Positions 43,160-52,560 of a stretch of DNA of 64,000 nt are shown one piece after another. The DNA is taken from contig CAAGIO010000010.1 of NCBI GenBank assembly GCA_900769945.1, positions 1 to 64,000 on the forward strand. Reading direction: 5' to 3'. Position 1 is the stretch's first letter; each line of letters starts with the position of its first letter. The notes beneath the pieces are model-generated. The model had not been told where the DNA came from and searched no databases. It was given only the letters and a program-made list of their open reading frames with translations. Made by a program: the position numbers and the translations under genes. Source of the DNA: Bacteroidales bacterium. GTDB lineage: Bacteria > Bacteroidota > Bacteroidia > Bacteroidales > F082.

Positions 43160-43169
43160 CATAAAAAAA

Positions 43170-44270
43170 TTATTGCGCAAAGATAATTATTTTTTCAAAC
43201 AAATCGATACAAGTCTCAATAATATCATCATTGAAGACATAGTCGGGGTTATGGAGAGGCAGATGGTGTGTGCCGCAGCCCACTCCGAACATAGCGCAGG
43301 GGCATATCTCGGCGAAGCGTCCGAAGTCCTCCGACCAGCGGAAAGGTGCGTCGAGAGGTGTTATCTTGAGGTTCAACGAGTTAGCGGCAGCCTTCACCAC
43401 GTCAAGGGCGTGAGTGTCGTTCATCGTGGCGGGGAACGCCTCGTGCATGCTGCTGCTGAAACGGAAGCCCTGTCTCTCTGCCACCAAGGTGCACAGCTGC
43501 ACCACGTCAGCGGTGAGACGTGTGAGTTTCTCGTTATCAAACGACCGCAGCGTCATCCATATCTCAGCATGGGCAGGAGCCACACCGAAGGTAGGCTCGC
43601 CAAGGACGGAGTGAGTGACCGTCATCATAGTGAGAGGCATCTCCTCCTTGAGCATCTCCGACTTCTTCCAGAAGATGTCGAGAAGGGCTGACAGAAGATG
43701 CTGCGGGCTATGTCCGGTCTCCGGCTGGGACGCATGCGCGGTGACGCCGTCAAACACAAGACGCAGGCCAAGCGAGGCGGCAGCGAAACACTCGTCACGA
43801 AGGAGGACGGTGTTCTCCTCATAACCGGGGATATTGTGCAGTGCGAAAGCTATGTCAGGCCTGATACTCTGGAACTCCGGCGACGCGATGACAGACCTCG
43901 CACCCTGTCCCGTCTCTTCAGCCGGCTGGAAGAGCAACACCACCTCGCCCTTCGCAGGCCGACGGACACTAAGACGCGCCGCAAGACCCGCGAGAATAGC
44001 CGCATGACCATCATGACCACAACGATGAGAACAGGAACGCTCACCTTCGGGGATATTCAACGCATCGATGTCACCACGCACCATCACACGCCTGCCCGGC
44101 TCATCACCCCTGAAGACAACAGCCAAGCCATTGCCTCCAATGCTCCTGATATGCACATCAGGGCTCAAACCCTCAAGAAAATCATTCAAAATATGATTGG
44201 TATGCACCTCACAACCAGAAAGTTCTGCATTCTCATGCAAGATAACCCTAAGATTTCTAATATCTTCCAT
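43170..44270 (-). CDS. M20-family amidohydrolase/peptidase
   Basis: 366 aa. Amidohydrolase of the M20D/HipO-AmhX group: 'DIDALNIPE', 'HRCGHDGHAAILAGLA' and 'VVLLFQPAEETGQGARSVI' carry the metal ligands and catalytic Glu, with the usual small dimerisation insert at about 170-280. Cytoplasmic. It may remove N-acyl groups from amino acids; the exact substrate is unknown. First gene of the minus run to murF-alr and divergent from manA. Confidence 0.9.
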   Translation of the reverse strand: MEDIRNLRVILHENAELSGCEVHTNHILNDFLEGLSPDVHIRSIGGNGLAVVFRGDEPGRRVMVRGDIDALNIPEGERSCSHRCGHDGHAAILAGLAARLSVRRPAKGEVVLLFQPAEETGQGARSVIASPEFQSIRPDIAFALHNIPGYEENTVLLRDECFAAASLGLRLVFDGVTAHASQPETGHSPQHLLSALLDIFWKKSEMLKEEMPLTMMTVTHSVLGEPTFGVAPAHAEIWMTLRSFDNEKLTRLTADVVQLCTLVAERQGFRFSSSMHEAFPATMNDTHALDVVKAAANSLNLKITPLDAPFRWSEDFGRFAEICPCAMFGVGCGTHHLPLHNPDYVFNDDIIETCIDLFEKIIIFAQ

Positions 44271-44296
44271 TTCAAAAACAATCTTTTTTCAAGATT

Positions 44297-44324
44297 CAAA
44301 ATTACAAAAGATTTTCAAGCGCAA
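44297..44324 (-). promoter_or_regulatory. Promoter for the M20 gene
   Basis: TAATTTTG on the minus strand (plus 44297-44304), with TTG 17 bases upstream (44322-44324); spacing slightly short. Confidence 0.35.
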
Positions 44325-44346
44325 CTCATTACTTCAAAAAAAAACG

Positions 44347-44354
44347 TATCTTTG
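44347..44354 (+). promoter_or_regulatory. manA promoter -7 element
   Basis: TATCTTTG, 18 bases before the manA ATG at 44373; it also shows that the far upstream start of this frame is not used. Confidence 0.45.
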
Positions 44355-44372
44355 CGGAGTTTTAGTTTAAAT

Positions 44373-45356
44373 ATGAATATACTGTATCCATTAAAATTCC
44401 AACCCAAATATTTCGAGAAGATATGGGGAGGACAGAATATTAAGACGTTGTTGCACAAAGATTTCGGCGACCTGACGAACTGTGGCGAGATGTGGCTGCT
44501 GTCGGGAGTCGAAGGCGAGAGCAGCGTCGTTTGCAATGGAAACTTCGAGGGTGACGAGATAAACGACCTCGTTGAGACCTTCATGGGCGACTTGGTTGGA
44601 GAGAACGTCTTCGACAAATACGGGGAGACCTTTCCTTTATTAATAAAGGTGATAGACCCTCTGACATGGCTCTCGGTGCAGGTGCACCCTGACGACGACA
44701 TTGCCCGGAAGATAGGGCTTGAGAACGGCAAGACAGAGATGTGGTATGTCATGAATGCTGAGGAGAACGCCGAGTTGGTGACGGGTTTCAACAGGGAGGT
44801 TACCAAGGCGGAGGTGGAGAGACGCATCTATGACAAGAGCATAGGCGAGGTGCTTAACTTCGAGAAGGCCGACAAGGGCGACGTCTTCTTCATCCCGGCA
44901 AGAAGGATTCACGCCTTGGGACCCGGTTGCATGGTGGCTGAGATACAGCAGACAAGCGACACCACCTACCGCGTCTATGACTGGGACAGGCTCGACCAGC
45001 ACGGCATGTACCGCGAGCTGCATATCCCACAGTCGCTATATACCCTCGACTACAAATGCGAGGACAACTACCGCACAGAATACCAGCGCGACAAGAAAGA
45101 CTCCACCGTGCCAATGGTGCAATGTCCTTTCTTCACAACAAACTATATCAACCTTGACGCCACCTTGGCGAAAGACTATGGCGAGCTCGACTCTTTCGTG
45201 ATACTGATGAGCGTAAACGGCTCGTTCACACTGAGATACGAGGGCGGAGAGGAGTTAGTGAAGATGGGTGAGTGTATCCTTATCCCAAACATCGTAAAGA
45301 AAGTGGAGATATGTGCCATAAAACACTGTGAACTATTAGAAATCTATATTGTTTAA
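44373..45356 (+). CDS. manA: Mannose-6-phosphate isomerase, class I
   Basis: 327 aa. It interconverts fructose-6-P and mannose-6-P for GDP-mannose synthesis. Cupin fold with zinc ligands in 'LSVQVHPDDDIARK' and 'GKTEMWYVM', and 'VFFIPARRIHALGPG' later on. The open frame extends far upstream (to 43698) but that part is antisense to the M20 gene and precedes the promoter; MNILYPLKFQPKYFEKIWGG is the normal family N-terminus. Eighteen bases before the TlpA-like gene. Confidence 0.93.
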   Translation: MNILYPLKFQPKYFEKIWGGQNIKTLLHKDFGDLTNCGEMWLLSGVEGESSVVCNGNFEGDEINDLVETFMGDLVGENVFDKYGETFPLLIKVIDPLTWLSVQVHPDDDIARKIGLENGKTEMWYVMNAEENAELVTGFNREVTKAEVERRIYDKSIGEVLNFEKADKGDVFFIPARRIHALGPGCMVAEIQQTSDTTYRVYDWDRLDQHGMYRELHIPQSLYTLDYKCEDNYRTEYQRDKKDSTVPMVQCPFFTTNYINLDATLAKDYGELDSFVILMSVNGSFTLRYEGGEELVKMGECILIPNIVKKVEICAIKHCELLEIYIV

Positions 45357-45374
45357 CTAAAATAACAAATCAAA

Positions 45375-45875
45375 ATGAAAAAAGTATTATCATTTTTACT
45401 TTTCGGCTTCATGTTCTTCAGCATGACAGCTCAGGAGAAATCAGACCTTCCAAACATCACACTCAAGAATCTTGACGGTGAATCAGTCAACATCGCTGAA
45501 ATCAACAACGATGGCAAGCCTTTCGTCATGACATTCTGGGCTACATGGTGCGGTCCATGCGTAAAAGAGCACAACGCCCTTACAGACGTCTATGACGACT
45601 GGGTAGAAGAGACCGGAGTAAAGATTTATTCTGTTTCAATAGACGACTCACGTTCTTCAGCGCGCATCAAGCCGTTCGTAGAGGGCAAGGGCTGGCCATT
45701 CGAGATCTTACTCGATGTCAACCAAGAGCTTAAACGCGCCATGAACGTCAGCAATCCTCCTCACACATTCCTCTTCGACGGCAACGGCAAGGTGGTGTGG
45801 CAGCACACAGGCTACCTCGAAGGAGGCGAAGAAGACGTTTATCAGGAGATTTTGAAACTCGTTAACAAGAAATAA
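45375..45875 (+). CDS. TlpA-like thioredoxin-fold lipid-free exported protein
   Basis: 166 aa. Signal peptide (MKKVLSFLLFGFMFFSMTAQ) and an AhpC/TSA-TlpA redoxin domain with the CXXC site in 'FWATWCGPCVKEHNAL', and a cis-Pro region (VSNPPHTFLFD). A periplasmic thiol-disulfide oxidoreductase. The following DUF6029 and Omp28-like genes have close spacing (17 and ~11 bases), and the Omp28-like protein has a conserved CxxC, so it may serve them. Confidence 0.92.
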   Translation: MKKVLSFLLFGFMFFSMTAQEKSDLPNITLKNLDGESVNIAEINNDGKPFVMTFWATWCGPCVKEHNALTDVYDDWVEETGVKIYSVSIDDSRSSARIKPFVEGKGWPFEILLDVNQELKRAMNVSNPPHTFLFDGNGKVVWQHTGYLEGGEEDVYQEILKLVNKK

Positions 45876-45892
45876 CTTTTTTAAACAGACAG

Positions 45893-47626
45893 ATGAGACG
45901 TATTTTTTTGATAGTGGCAGCATTGTTATGTGCCACAACGGCTTACGCCCAAGATTTTACCAATAGGTCGAAGGTCACCGGCAGCTTCCAAGCCGACGGC
46001 AACTATTATTGGGAGGACAAGGGCATCGACATCACTGCTGAGGAAATAAACGGTGAGAGCTTCGGTGCCTACGGCTTCGGCAAGATACAGTACAACCTTG
46101 GCGACTTCACCGCCGGCTTCCGTTTCGAGGCATACCAGAACACCAAGATGTCAGGCTTCGACACAAGGGTCAAAGGCATGGGCATCGCAAACTATTTCGC
46201 AACATACGACAACGGCACCATCGGCGTCACCGTCGGAGACATCTACGACCAGTTCGGCAACGGCCTTATCTTCCGCACATACGAGGAGTGGACCCTCGGC
46301 TTCGACAACTCCATCAGAGGTATGCGCGTGGTATATCGCCCGTTCGACGGCGTCTCGGTGAAGGCACTCTATGGCAAACAGAGATTCTATTGGAAATCAT
46401 ACGAGGAAGAAAGAGGCCTTGTGCGCGGCATCGACGCAGAATGGGACCTCAACCAGAGCATCAGATGCCTGAACGACGCTAAATTCAGGACATCTATTGG
46501 CGGCAGCTTCGTGAGCAAATACGAGAAAGGTAAGACACGCGAAGAAGGCGGCAACATCTACAACCTGCCCGAAAACGTCGCAGCTTACGCCGGAAGGATG
46601 AACCTCGGATACGGACGCTTCGGATTCTCAGCAGAATACGCCCGCAAAATCAATGACCCTTCGGTATTCAACAACTGGATCTACCGCGACGGCCAGGAAG
46701 TCCTCGCATCATTGTCTTACTCACAGAAAGGACTTGGAGCAGTGCTTCAGGTGAAACGTGTTGACAACATGAGCTTCAAATCAATGCGCACAGCAACACA
46801 GAACGACCTCGACCTCGGCTTCATACCTCCTATCAACTACACCCACACTCACAGCCTCCCCTCAATGTTCTCTTACTCCACACAGCCTAACGGCGAGATG
46901 GGCGTACAGTTCCAAATCAACTATTTGATTCCTAAGAAGACATTGCTCGGCGGCAAATACGGCACCAAGGTAGCATTCAACTACAGCCAAGTCAACGACA
47001 TCGTCCGCGACTCTATCCAATACAACGGACAGAACACCATCAACATGCCGGGAACATTAGGATACACCTCCCCGTTCTTCGCTATTGGCGACAGGGTCTT
47101 CTACCGAGACATCAACTTAGAGATTGAGAAGAAAATAAACAAGAGACTCAGCCTCACCCTCATGTATATCAACCTCCTCTACGACATGGAGACTATTGAG
47201 AACCACCCAGGCGCAGAAGTGGTGAAAGCCAATATAGCCTTCGGTGAGGTAGTCTATAAAATCAACAACAAGAACAGCATCCGCCTTGAGCTCCAGCACA
47301 TGTGGGACAACATAGGGAAAAACCATGAGATTGAGGCAGGCCATGAGGCTTATTACAAGAAACGCGGCAACTGGACCGCCTTCCTCCTTGAATATACTAT
47401 CGCCCCAAAATGGTTCATCTCTGTCGCCGACAAATACAACTACGGCAACCCTATCGCTGACAACCGCGACCACTATTTCACCGGCTCTGTCGGATTCATC
47501 AAAGACCAGACACGTATTGCCCTCAGCGGCGGCCGCCAGAGCGAAGGCCTCGTATGCGTGGGCGGCGTATGCAGGACAGTACCGGCATCAAGCGGTATCG
47601 CATTAACTATTACAACATCATTCTAA
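45893..47626 (+). CDS. DUF6029 outer-membrane protein
   Basis: 577 aa. Signal peptide (MRRIFLIVAALLCATTAYAQ), then about 550 residues of aromatic-rich beta strands with Tyr/Phe-Gly patterns (FGAYGFGKIQYNLGDFTAGF, 'GLIFRTYEEWTLGFDNSIRGM') ending in a phenylalanine (ITTSF), the normal signal for barrel insertion. DUF6029 family, restricted to Bacteroidetes, of unknown function. A CVGGVC pair near the C-terminus is unusual in a barrel and could be a disulfide formed with help from the preceding thioredoxin. Confidence 0.85.
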   Translation: MRRIFLIVAALLCATTAYAQDFTNRSKVTGSFQADGNYYWEDKGIDITAEEINGESFGAYGFGKIQYNLGDFTAGFRFEAYQNTKMSGFDTRVKGMGIANYFATYDNGTIGVTVGDIYDQFGNGLIFRTYEEWTLGFDNSIRGMRVVYRPFDGVSVKALYGKQRFYWKSYEEERGLVRGIDAEWDLNQSIRCLNDAKFRTSIGGSFVSKYEKGKTREEGGNIYNLPENVAAYAGRMNLGYGRFGFSAEYARKINDPSVFNNWIYRDGQEVLASLSYSQKGLGAVLQVKRVDNMSFKSMRTATQNDLDLGFIPPINYTHTHSLPSMFSYSTQPNGEMGVQFQINYLIPKKTLLGGKYGTKVAFNYSQVNDIVRDSIQYNGQNTINMPGTLGYTSPFFAIGDRVFYRDINLEIEKKINKRLSLTLMYINLLYDMETIENHPGAEVVKANIAFGEVVYKINNKNSIRLELQHMWDNIGKNHEIEAGHEAYYKKRGNWTAFLLEYTIAPKWFISVADKYNYGNPIADNRDHYFTGSVGFIKDQTRIALSGGRQSEGLVCVGGVCRTVPASSGIALTITTSF

Positions 47627-47637
47627 ACATCATGAAC

Positions 47638-48486
47638 ATGAAAAAGACATCATTATTATTTCTCAGCACAGCATTAGCAATCGCAACAGTGTCGTGCGAC
47701 AAACTTAATGAACCTTTCATCATCGAGCCTATCGTCGCCACAGCAGACACCATCCCTATGACTGCTGACGACACCATCAACTTCGATGGCAAGGTGGTGG
47801 TGCTTCTCGAAGACTACACCGGCGTGAAATGCAACAACTGCCCGGAAGCAGCGGTGATAGCCAATGAGCTTCAAGAGCAAAACGAAGGACACCTCATCGT
47901 CTTAGGCGTACACCCGAAAAGCGCGTTACAACTCCCAGCCGGCGGATTCCCAGACTTCAGGACCGACGACGGACACGCTTGGAACGAGAACTTCGGTATA
48001 GGAAGCTACCCTAACGGCATGGTGAACCGTAAAAACGTCATCGGCCACGCCGAATGGGCTACAGCAGTAAACAACGAGATAGGGAAAGACGCCCCAGCAA
48101 GAGTCGTGATAAAATCTAATTACAACGATGAAACACGCGAACTCGAACTGAGCATCCACACTGTGTTCTTGAAAGATGTAGAAGGTAAGATAAACCTCAC
48201 CACATGTATCATGGAAGATAGCATCATCGGCAAACAGGTGACCCCGACCGGTATCGACACGAACTACATGCACCGCCATGTCTTCAGAGGTACCGCCGAC
48301 GGCATCACTTGGGGCAGAACCCTCGACAACACCGCAACAACAATCTCTAAAGACAGAAGGTTCGTCACAAACATGAAGTTTAATGTCAATGAGGACTTTA
48401 ACGCCGACGAGCTCTATATCATAGCCCTCATCACCAATGACGACACTAAAGAAGTTTTGATGGCATCAGAGACAAAAATAAAATAA
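47638..48486 (+). CDS. Omp28-related lipoprotein
   Basis: 282 aa from MKKTSLLF at 47638 (MNMKK at 47632 also possible). Lipobox in 'ALAIATVSCDKL'. The Omp28-like domain has a thioredoxin-type fold: 'KVVVLLEDYTGVKCNNCPEAAVIANELQ' contains CxxC, followed by 'LIVLGVHPKSAL'. Omp28 of Porphyromonas is a surface adhesin-like protein. Downstream of DUF6029 and TlpA in one operon. Confidence 0.87.
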   Translation: MKKTSLLFLSTALAIATVSCDKLNEPFIIEPIVATADTIPMTADDTINFDGKVVVLLEDYTGVKCNNCPEAAVIANELQEQNEGHLIVLGVHPKSALQLPAGGFPDFRTDDGHAWNENFGIGSYPNGMVNRKNVIGHAEWATAVNNEIGKDAPARVVIKSNYNDETRELELSIHTVFLKDVEGKINLTTCIMEDSIIGKQVTPTGIDTNYMHRHVFRGTADGITWGRTLDNTATTISKDRRFVTNMKFNVNEDFNADELYIIALITNDDTKEVLMASETKIK

Positions 48487-48508
48487 CAAAATAACAAAAA
48501 AACAAACT

Positions 48509-49294
48509 ATGAAAAAGCATCTGTTATTAGCACTATGTCTCGCATTGTTCGTGACATCATGCAAGAAAGACGAGCCAGAAACTCCGGCTCCAACTCCTGA
48601 AGAGCAAGGATGCGACACCCCATTTCTCTATAGTATTTCCTCCTTTGACAACGAGGTGGAACTGGTTTGGGGTAACACAGGCGCATTATCCTACAAAGTC
48701 TATAGGAACGATGTCGTTATCGCATCAGGCATCACTGACACCACCTATTCAGAGGTAGTGCCTTTTGGAGAGTATTTTTACCAAATACAAGGTGTTTGCA
48801 ACTACGGCGAGTCAGAGAAGTCTTTTGAGACAACCATCTTTGTTGACAACCCTTGGTATGGTGAGTATTCTGGAGAGATAGGCCTTAACGGAACAGTTGC
48901 AGTCAACATGGGAGGCATCAGTGTACCTGTTGAGCAGACACTCAGCGATTTGTCCATGAGCCTCACTGAGACTGACGACCCAAACAAGGTCAAGGTAGTT
49001 ATCACAACATCATCTGGTCGGACGATAGAGTGCGAAGCCAACATTGATGGCTATGATGCTACAGTGCCTACATTCAAACTTGAAAGCATTACTATGCCGT
49101 TCGAATACAACGGGATGACCCTTGAACTTGAATTGGACATCACAATTAGTGATGTAGCCGCCAACTACTCCCTAAACGAGATTAACGGTACAGGCAAGGC
49201 GACAGGCACAAGCAAGATTGAGCTGTTCGGTCAAAGCATTGATGCTGACATGGATATTGACCTCGACATTTACTTCAAGAATGCTGGGGAATGA
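48509..49294 (+). CDS. Fibronectin-III/calycin-like lipoprotein
   Basis: 261 aa. Lipobox in 'LALCLALFVTSCKKDE', a Pro/Glu linker, an FnIII-like unit (residues ~35-105, 'VELVWGNTGALSYKVYRNDVVIASG'), then a calycin-like beta-barrel (~110-255, 'WYGEYSGEIGLNGTVAVNMGG', 'FEYNGMTLELELDITISD'). Role unknown; last gene of the TlpA-DUF6029-Omp28 run, followed by a terminator. Extracytoplasmic. Confidence 0.8.
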   Translation: MKKHLLLALCLALFVTSCKKDEPETPAPTPEEQGCDTPFLYSISSFDNEVELVWGNTGALSYKVYRNDVVIASGITDTTYSEVVPFGEYFYQIQGVCNYGESEKSFETTIFVDNPWYGEYSGEIGLNGTVAVNMGGISVPVEQTLSDLSMSLTETDDPNKVKVVITTSSGRTIECEANIDGYDATVPTFKLESITMPFEYNGMTLELELDITISDVAANYSLNEINGTGKATGTSKIELFGQSIDADMDIDLDIYFKNAGE

Positions 49295-49302
49295 AAATGA
49301 AA

Positions 49303-49324
49303 AAGGAGGTCGAAAGACCTCCTT
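49303..49324. terminator. Hairpin terminator between the lipoprotein and initiator tRNA genes
   Basis: A perfect 9-bp stem AAGGAGGTC / GACCTCCTT with a GAAA tetraloop. The T-rich tract lies on its minus-strand side, so it mainly ends the tRNA transcript; it probably also stops the operon from the left. Confidence 0.8.
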
Positions 49325-49330
49325 ACTTAG

Positions 49331-49404
<74 letters not shown>

Positions 49405-49423
49405 TCGTGATTGATTTCGGCTG

Positions 49424-49454
49424 CAAAATTACTATAAAAAAGCAATCGTGTCAA
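49424..49454 (-). promoter_or_regulatory. Promoter of tRNA-fMet
   Basis: TTG (plus 49452-49454), 20-base spacer, TAATTTTG (plus 49424-49431) on the minus strand, 19 bases from the tRNA 5' end. Confidence 0.6.
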
Positions 49455-49489
49455 GAGTTTTTTAAAATTTTTTTGAAATATTTTTTAAT

Positions 49490-50371
49490 ATGGATCATAA
49501 AGCAGGATATGTCAACATCATAGGCAAGCCAAACGTTGGAAAATCAACGCTTATGAACGCGCTTGTAGGAGAGAAAATCTCCATCATCACATCAAAAGCA
49601 CAGACCACAAGGCACAGGATTTTAGGAATTGTCAACGGAGAAGACTTCCAGATAGTGTTTTCTGACACTCCGGGAATAATAAAAAAGCCGGCTTACAAGA
49701 TGCACGAGATAATGAACCAGTACATCAAAGTGGCCTTCATTGACGCCGACCTGATACTTTACGTTGTTGACATCACCGACAAGAAGATTGACGAGGAGAC
49801 GACAGAACGCATAAAGGCCATGGACGTCCCAGTGTTCGTCCTCCTGAACAAGATAGACCTCTCAAACCAAGAAGAGGTAGAGAAAGCCGTAGCATATTGG
49901 AGCGAGGCGATACCACAAGCCACCGTGTTCCCCATCTCAGCGAAACATGAGGCTAACATCCAATATGTACTTGAGAACATCATACAGAAGCTCCCGGAAT
50001 GCCCGCCGTATTTCCCGAAAGACGAGTTGACAGACCGCTCGATGCGATTCTTCATCACCGAGATTATCAGGGAGAAGATACTGCTCAACTATCAGCAGGA
50101 GATCCCTTACAGCGTGGAGGTTGTCGTTGACGCCTACGAGGAGAGCCAGAACCTCATCAACATCAAAGCCACCATCTTCGCATCGCGCGAATCGCAGAAA
50201 GCTATATTAATAGGTAAAGGCGGCAGCGCAATAAAGAAGACCGGCATAATGGCACGCGCTGATATTGAAGAGTTTACAGGAAAGAAAATCTTCCTCGACC
50301 TGCGCGTGAAGGTTGACAAGGACTGGAGAGATAACGAGGAAGAGCTGAGACATTTCGGATACGAAGCATAA
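49490..50371 (+). CDS. era: GTPase Era
   Basis: 293 aa. A ribosome-assembly GTPase that binds 16S rRNA. G1 'GKPNVGKSTLMNAL', G3 'DTPGII', G4 'NKID', and a C-terminal KH domain ('SQKAILIGKGGSAIKKTGIMARADIEEF'). Starts 85 bases to the right of the divergent tRNA-fMet gene. der follows after 35 bases. Confidence 0.96.
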   Translation: MDHKAGYVNIIGKPNVGKSTLMNALVGEKISIITSKAQTTRHRILGIVNGEDFQIVFSDTPGIIKKPAYKMHEIMNQYIKVAFIDADLILYVVDITDKKIDEETTERIKAMDVPVFVLLNKIDLSNQEEVEKAVAYWSEAIPQATVFPISAKHEANIQYVLENIIQKLPECPPYFPKDELTDRSMRFFITEIIREKILLNYQQEIPYSVEVVVDAYEESQNLINIKATIFASRESQKAILIGKGGSAIKKTGIMARADIEEFTGKKIFLDLRVKVDKDWRDNEEELRHFGYEA

Positions 50372-50406
50372 GAATCAACAAAAAACATTCAAACAAAAAG
50401 ATACAA

Positions 50407-51714
50407 ATGAGTAATATCGTAGCTATAGTAGGAAGACCTAATGTCGGGAAATCAACGTTATTCAACCGACTTGTGCAGTCGCGACAAGCCATTGTGGAGG
50501 AGACAAGTGGGGTGACGCGCGACCGCCATTACGGACACAGCGACTGGAGCGGAAAGAGCTTCACTGTCATTGACACCGGCGGTTATGTAGTAGGGTCGGA
50601 CGATATCTTTGAGGAAGAGATAAGGAAACAGGTCAACCTCGCCATCGATGAGGCAAACGTCATCATCTTCGTCGTTGACGGACAGGCAGGAGTGCATGTC
50701 CTTGACGAAGACGTGGCAGCCATCTTACGCAAATGCAAGAAGAAAGTCATACTCGCGGTGAACAAGACCGACATCCCATGCAAATACGGTGAGGCCTCGG
50801 AGTTCTACTCACTCGGTCTCGGAGAAGTGTTCCCCTTCTCTGCAATGACAGGCACGGGCACAGGCGAGCTGCTCGACGAGGTGGTAAAACACCTCCCTTC
50901 AGACAGCACCGACGACTATTCCGGACTGCCACGGTTCGCAGTGGTGGGACGCCCTAACGTGGGTAAGTCATCAATGGTCAACGCCTTCCTTGGACAAGAC
51001 CGACATATAGTGACAAACATAGCGGGCACAACACGCGACAGCAACAACACACGTTTCAACGCCTTCGGTATGGACTTCATGCTCGTGGACACCGCCGGCC
51101 TTCGTAAGAAAAGCAAGGTGTCAGAAAACATAGAGTTCTACTCCGTCATGCGCTCCATCAGAGCCATCGAGGAATGCGACGTGGCAATACTCATCATCGA
51201 CGCCACGACAGGCTTCGAGGCCCAAGACATGAATATCCTTCGTCTCGTGGAGAGGAACAAGAAAGGCCTCGTCATCGTGGTGAACAAATGGGACCTCATC
51301 GAGAAAGACTCCAACACCCACCTTGGCTTCGAGAACGCAATACGTGAGAAGACAGCACCGTTCGTCGATTACCCAATCATCTTCACTTCGGCTATCAACA
51401 GACAGAGGACGTTCAAGGTGCTTGAGACCGCCCATGAGGTGTATGAGAACAGAGAGCGCAAAGTGCCGGTACGCGAGCTTAACGACACCTTGCTTGAGAT
51501 TATCAACAGCCAGCCTCCTCAGATAGCATCAAGAGGCAGGTTCTTGAAAATCAAATATATAACACAGCTGAAAAGCCCTACTCCACAGTTTATCTTCTTC
51601 TGTAACCTGCCTAAAGACGTGAAAGAGTCATATAGGAGGTATCTTGAGAACAAGATAAGGAGCCTCTGGGATTTCCACGGAGTACCGATACAGCTGTTCT
51701 TCAGGGAGAAATAA
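50407..51714 (+). CDS. der: Ribosome biogenesis GTPase Der (EngA)
   Basis: 435 aa. Two tandem GTPase domains: first G1 'GRPNVGKSTLFNRL' with 'NKTD', second 'GRPNVGKSSMVNAF' with 'NKWD', then a KH-like domain (residues ~350-435). Required for 50S assembly. The S4 gene follows with 2 bases between. Confidence 0.97.
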   Translation: MSNIVAIVGRPNVGKSTLFNRLVQSRQAIVEETSGVTRDRHYGHSDWSGKSFTVIDTGGYVVGSDDIFEEEIRKQVNLAIDEANVIIFVVDGQAGVHVLDEDVAAILRKCKKKVILAVNKTDIPCKYGEASEFYSLGLGEVFPFSAMTGTGTGELLDEVVKHLPSDSTDDYSGLPRFAVVGRPNVGKSSMVNAFLGQDRHIVTNIAGTTRDSNNTRFNAFGMDFMLVDTAGLRKKSKVSENIEFYSVMRSIRAIEECDVAILIIDATTGFEAQDMNILRLVERNKKGLVIVVNKWDLIEKDSNTHLGFENAIREKTAPFVDYPIIFTSAINRQRTFKVLETAHEVYENRERKVPVRELNDTLLEIINSQPPQIASRGRFLKIKYITQLKSPTPQFIFFCNLPKDVKESYRRYLENKIRSLWDFHGVPIQLFFREK

Positions 51715-51716
51715 CT

Positions 51717-52100
51717 ATGGAACTCGACGAGTTAAGAATAGACAAATGGTTGTGGTGTGCGCGTCTTTTCAAGACGCGCACCATGGCCGCCGACGCCTGC
51801 AAAGGCGGCAAGGTGAAAGTCAACGAGGTATCAATGAAACCCTCACATGATGTGAAATGCGGAGAGATAATAAGCGTGCAATTAGGACAGCTGCACAAGA
51901 TGGTAGAGGTGCTCAGCATCCCTAAAAGCCGCGTCTCCCCTAAAGACGTGCCCCTTATCTATAACGACCTGACTCCTCAAGAAGAATATGAACGCATAGA
52001 GTTCATGCACGCCTATAAAGTGGAATACCGCGACAGAGGCTCAGGCAGACCAACAAAAAAAGAAAGAAGAATACTCGACAAACTGAAAAACGAAGACTAA
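51717..52100 (+). CDS. S4-domain RNA-binding protein (HslR-like)
   Basis: 127 aa. An N-terminal S4 RNA-binding domain ('LRIDKWLWCARLFKTRTMAADACKGGKVKVN') and a basic C-terminal tail (YRDRGSGRPTKKERRILDKL), as in HslR/Hsp15, which rescues 50S subunits with stalled nascent chains. Two bases from der. Confidence 0.9.
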   Translation: MELDELRIDKWLWCARLFKTRTMAADACKGGKVKVNEVSMKPSHDVKCGEIISVQLGQLHKMVEVLSIPKSRVSPKDVPLIYNDLTPQEEYERIEFMHAYKVEYRDRGSGRPTKKERRILDKLKNED

Positions 52101-52114
52101 CAATATCATTCATT

Positions 52115-52525
52115 ATGGCAACAATAACAGGAACTTACAAAGGAAACCTACGTAACGAGATGACTCATCTCCAATCAGGAAACACCATCGTCACCGACGC
52201 TCCTACCGACAACCACGGCATGGGCGCAGCCTTCTCTCCCACCGACCTCACTTGCGCCGCTTTAGCAGCCTGCATGATGACAATAATGGGAATAAACGCT
52301 CAAAACCAACAGATTAACATCGACGGGACAACATACGAGGTGAATAAGACTATGTCAGCAGACCCTCGCAGAATAGGACAGATAGACATCATCTTCTCCT
52401 TCCCTCCTATCCAATACACTGAAAAACAAAAGGTTATACTTAGGAAAGCAGCAGAGAGCTGCCCCGTCGGGAAGTCGCTACACCCTGATGTGAAAATCAA
52501 CCTCACCCTGAAATTCCAAGAATAA
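52115..52525 (+). CDS. OsmC/Ohr-family protein
   Basis: 136 aa. OsmC fold with 'GAAFSPTDLTCAALAACMMTIMG' (the first Cys region) and 'AESCPVGKSLHPDVKINL' (second Cys). Two reactive cysteines suggest thiol peroxidase activity towards organic hydroperoxides. Follows the S4 gene by 14 bases; no dedicated regulator adjacent. Confidence 0.9.
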   Translation: MATITGTYKGNLRNEMTHLQSGNTIVTDAPTDNHGMGAAFSPTDLTCAALAACMMTIMGINAQNQQINIDGTTYEVNKTMSADPRRIGQIDIIFSFPPIQYTEKQKVILRKAAESCPVGKSLHPDVKINLTLKFQE

Positions 52526-52560
52526 CAACAGAGACACACCTCTCCCACAATATCCACAGC

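Noticed and set aside
43698..44372. Long upstream extension of the manA reading frame
   Set aside because: It is antisense to the M20 gene and precedes the manA promoter; ManA homology starts at 44373.
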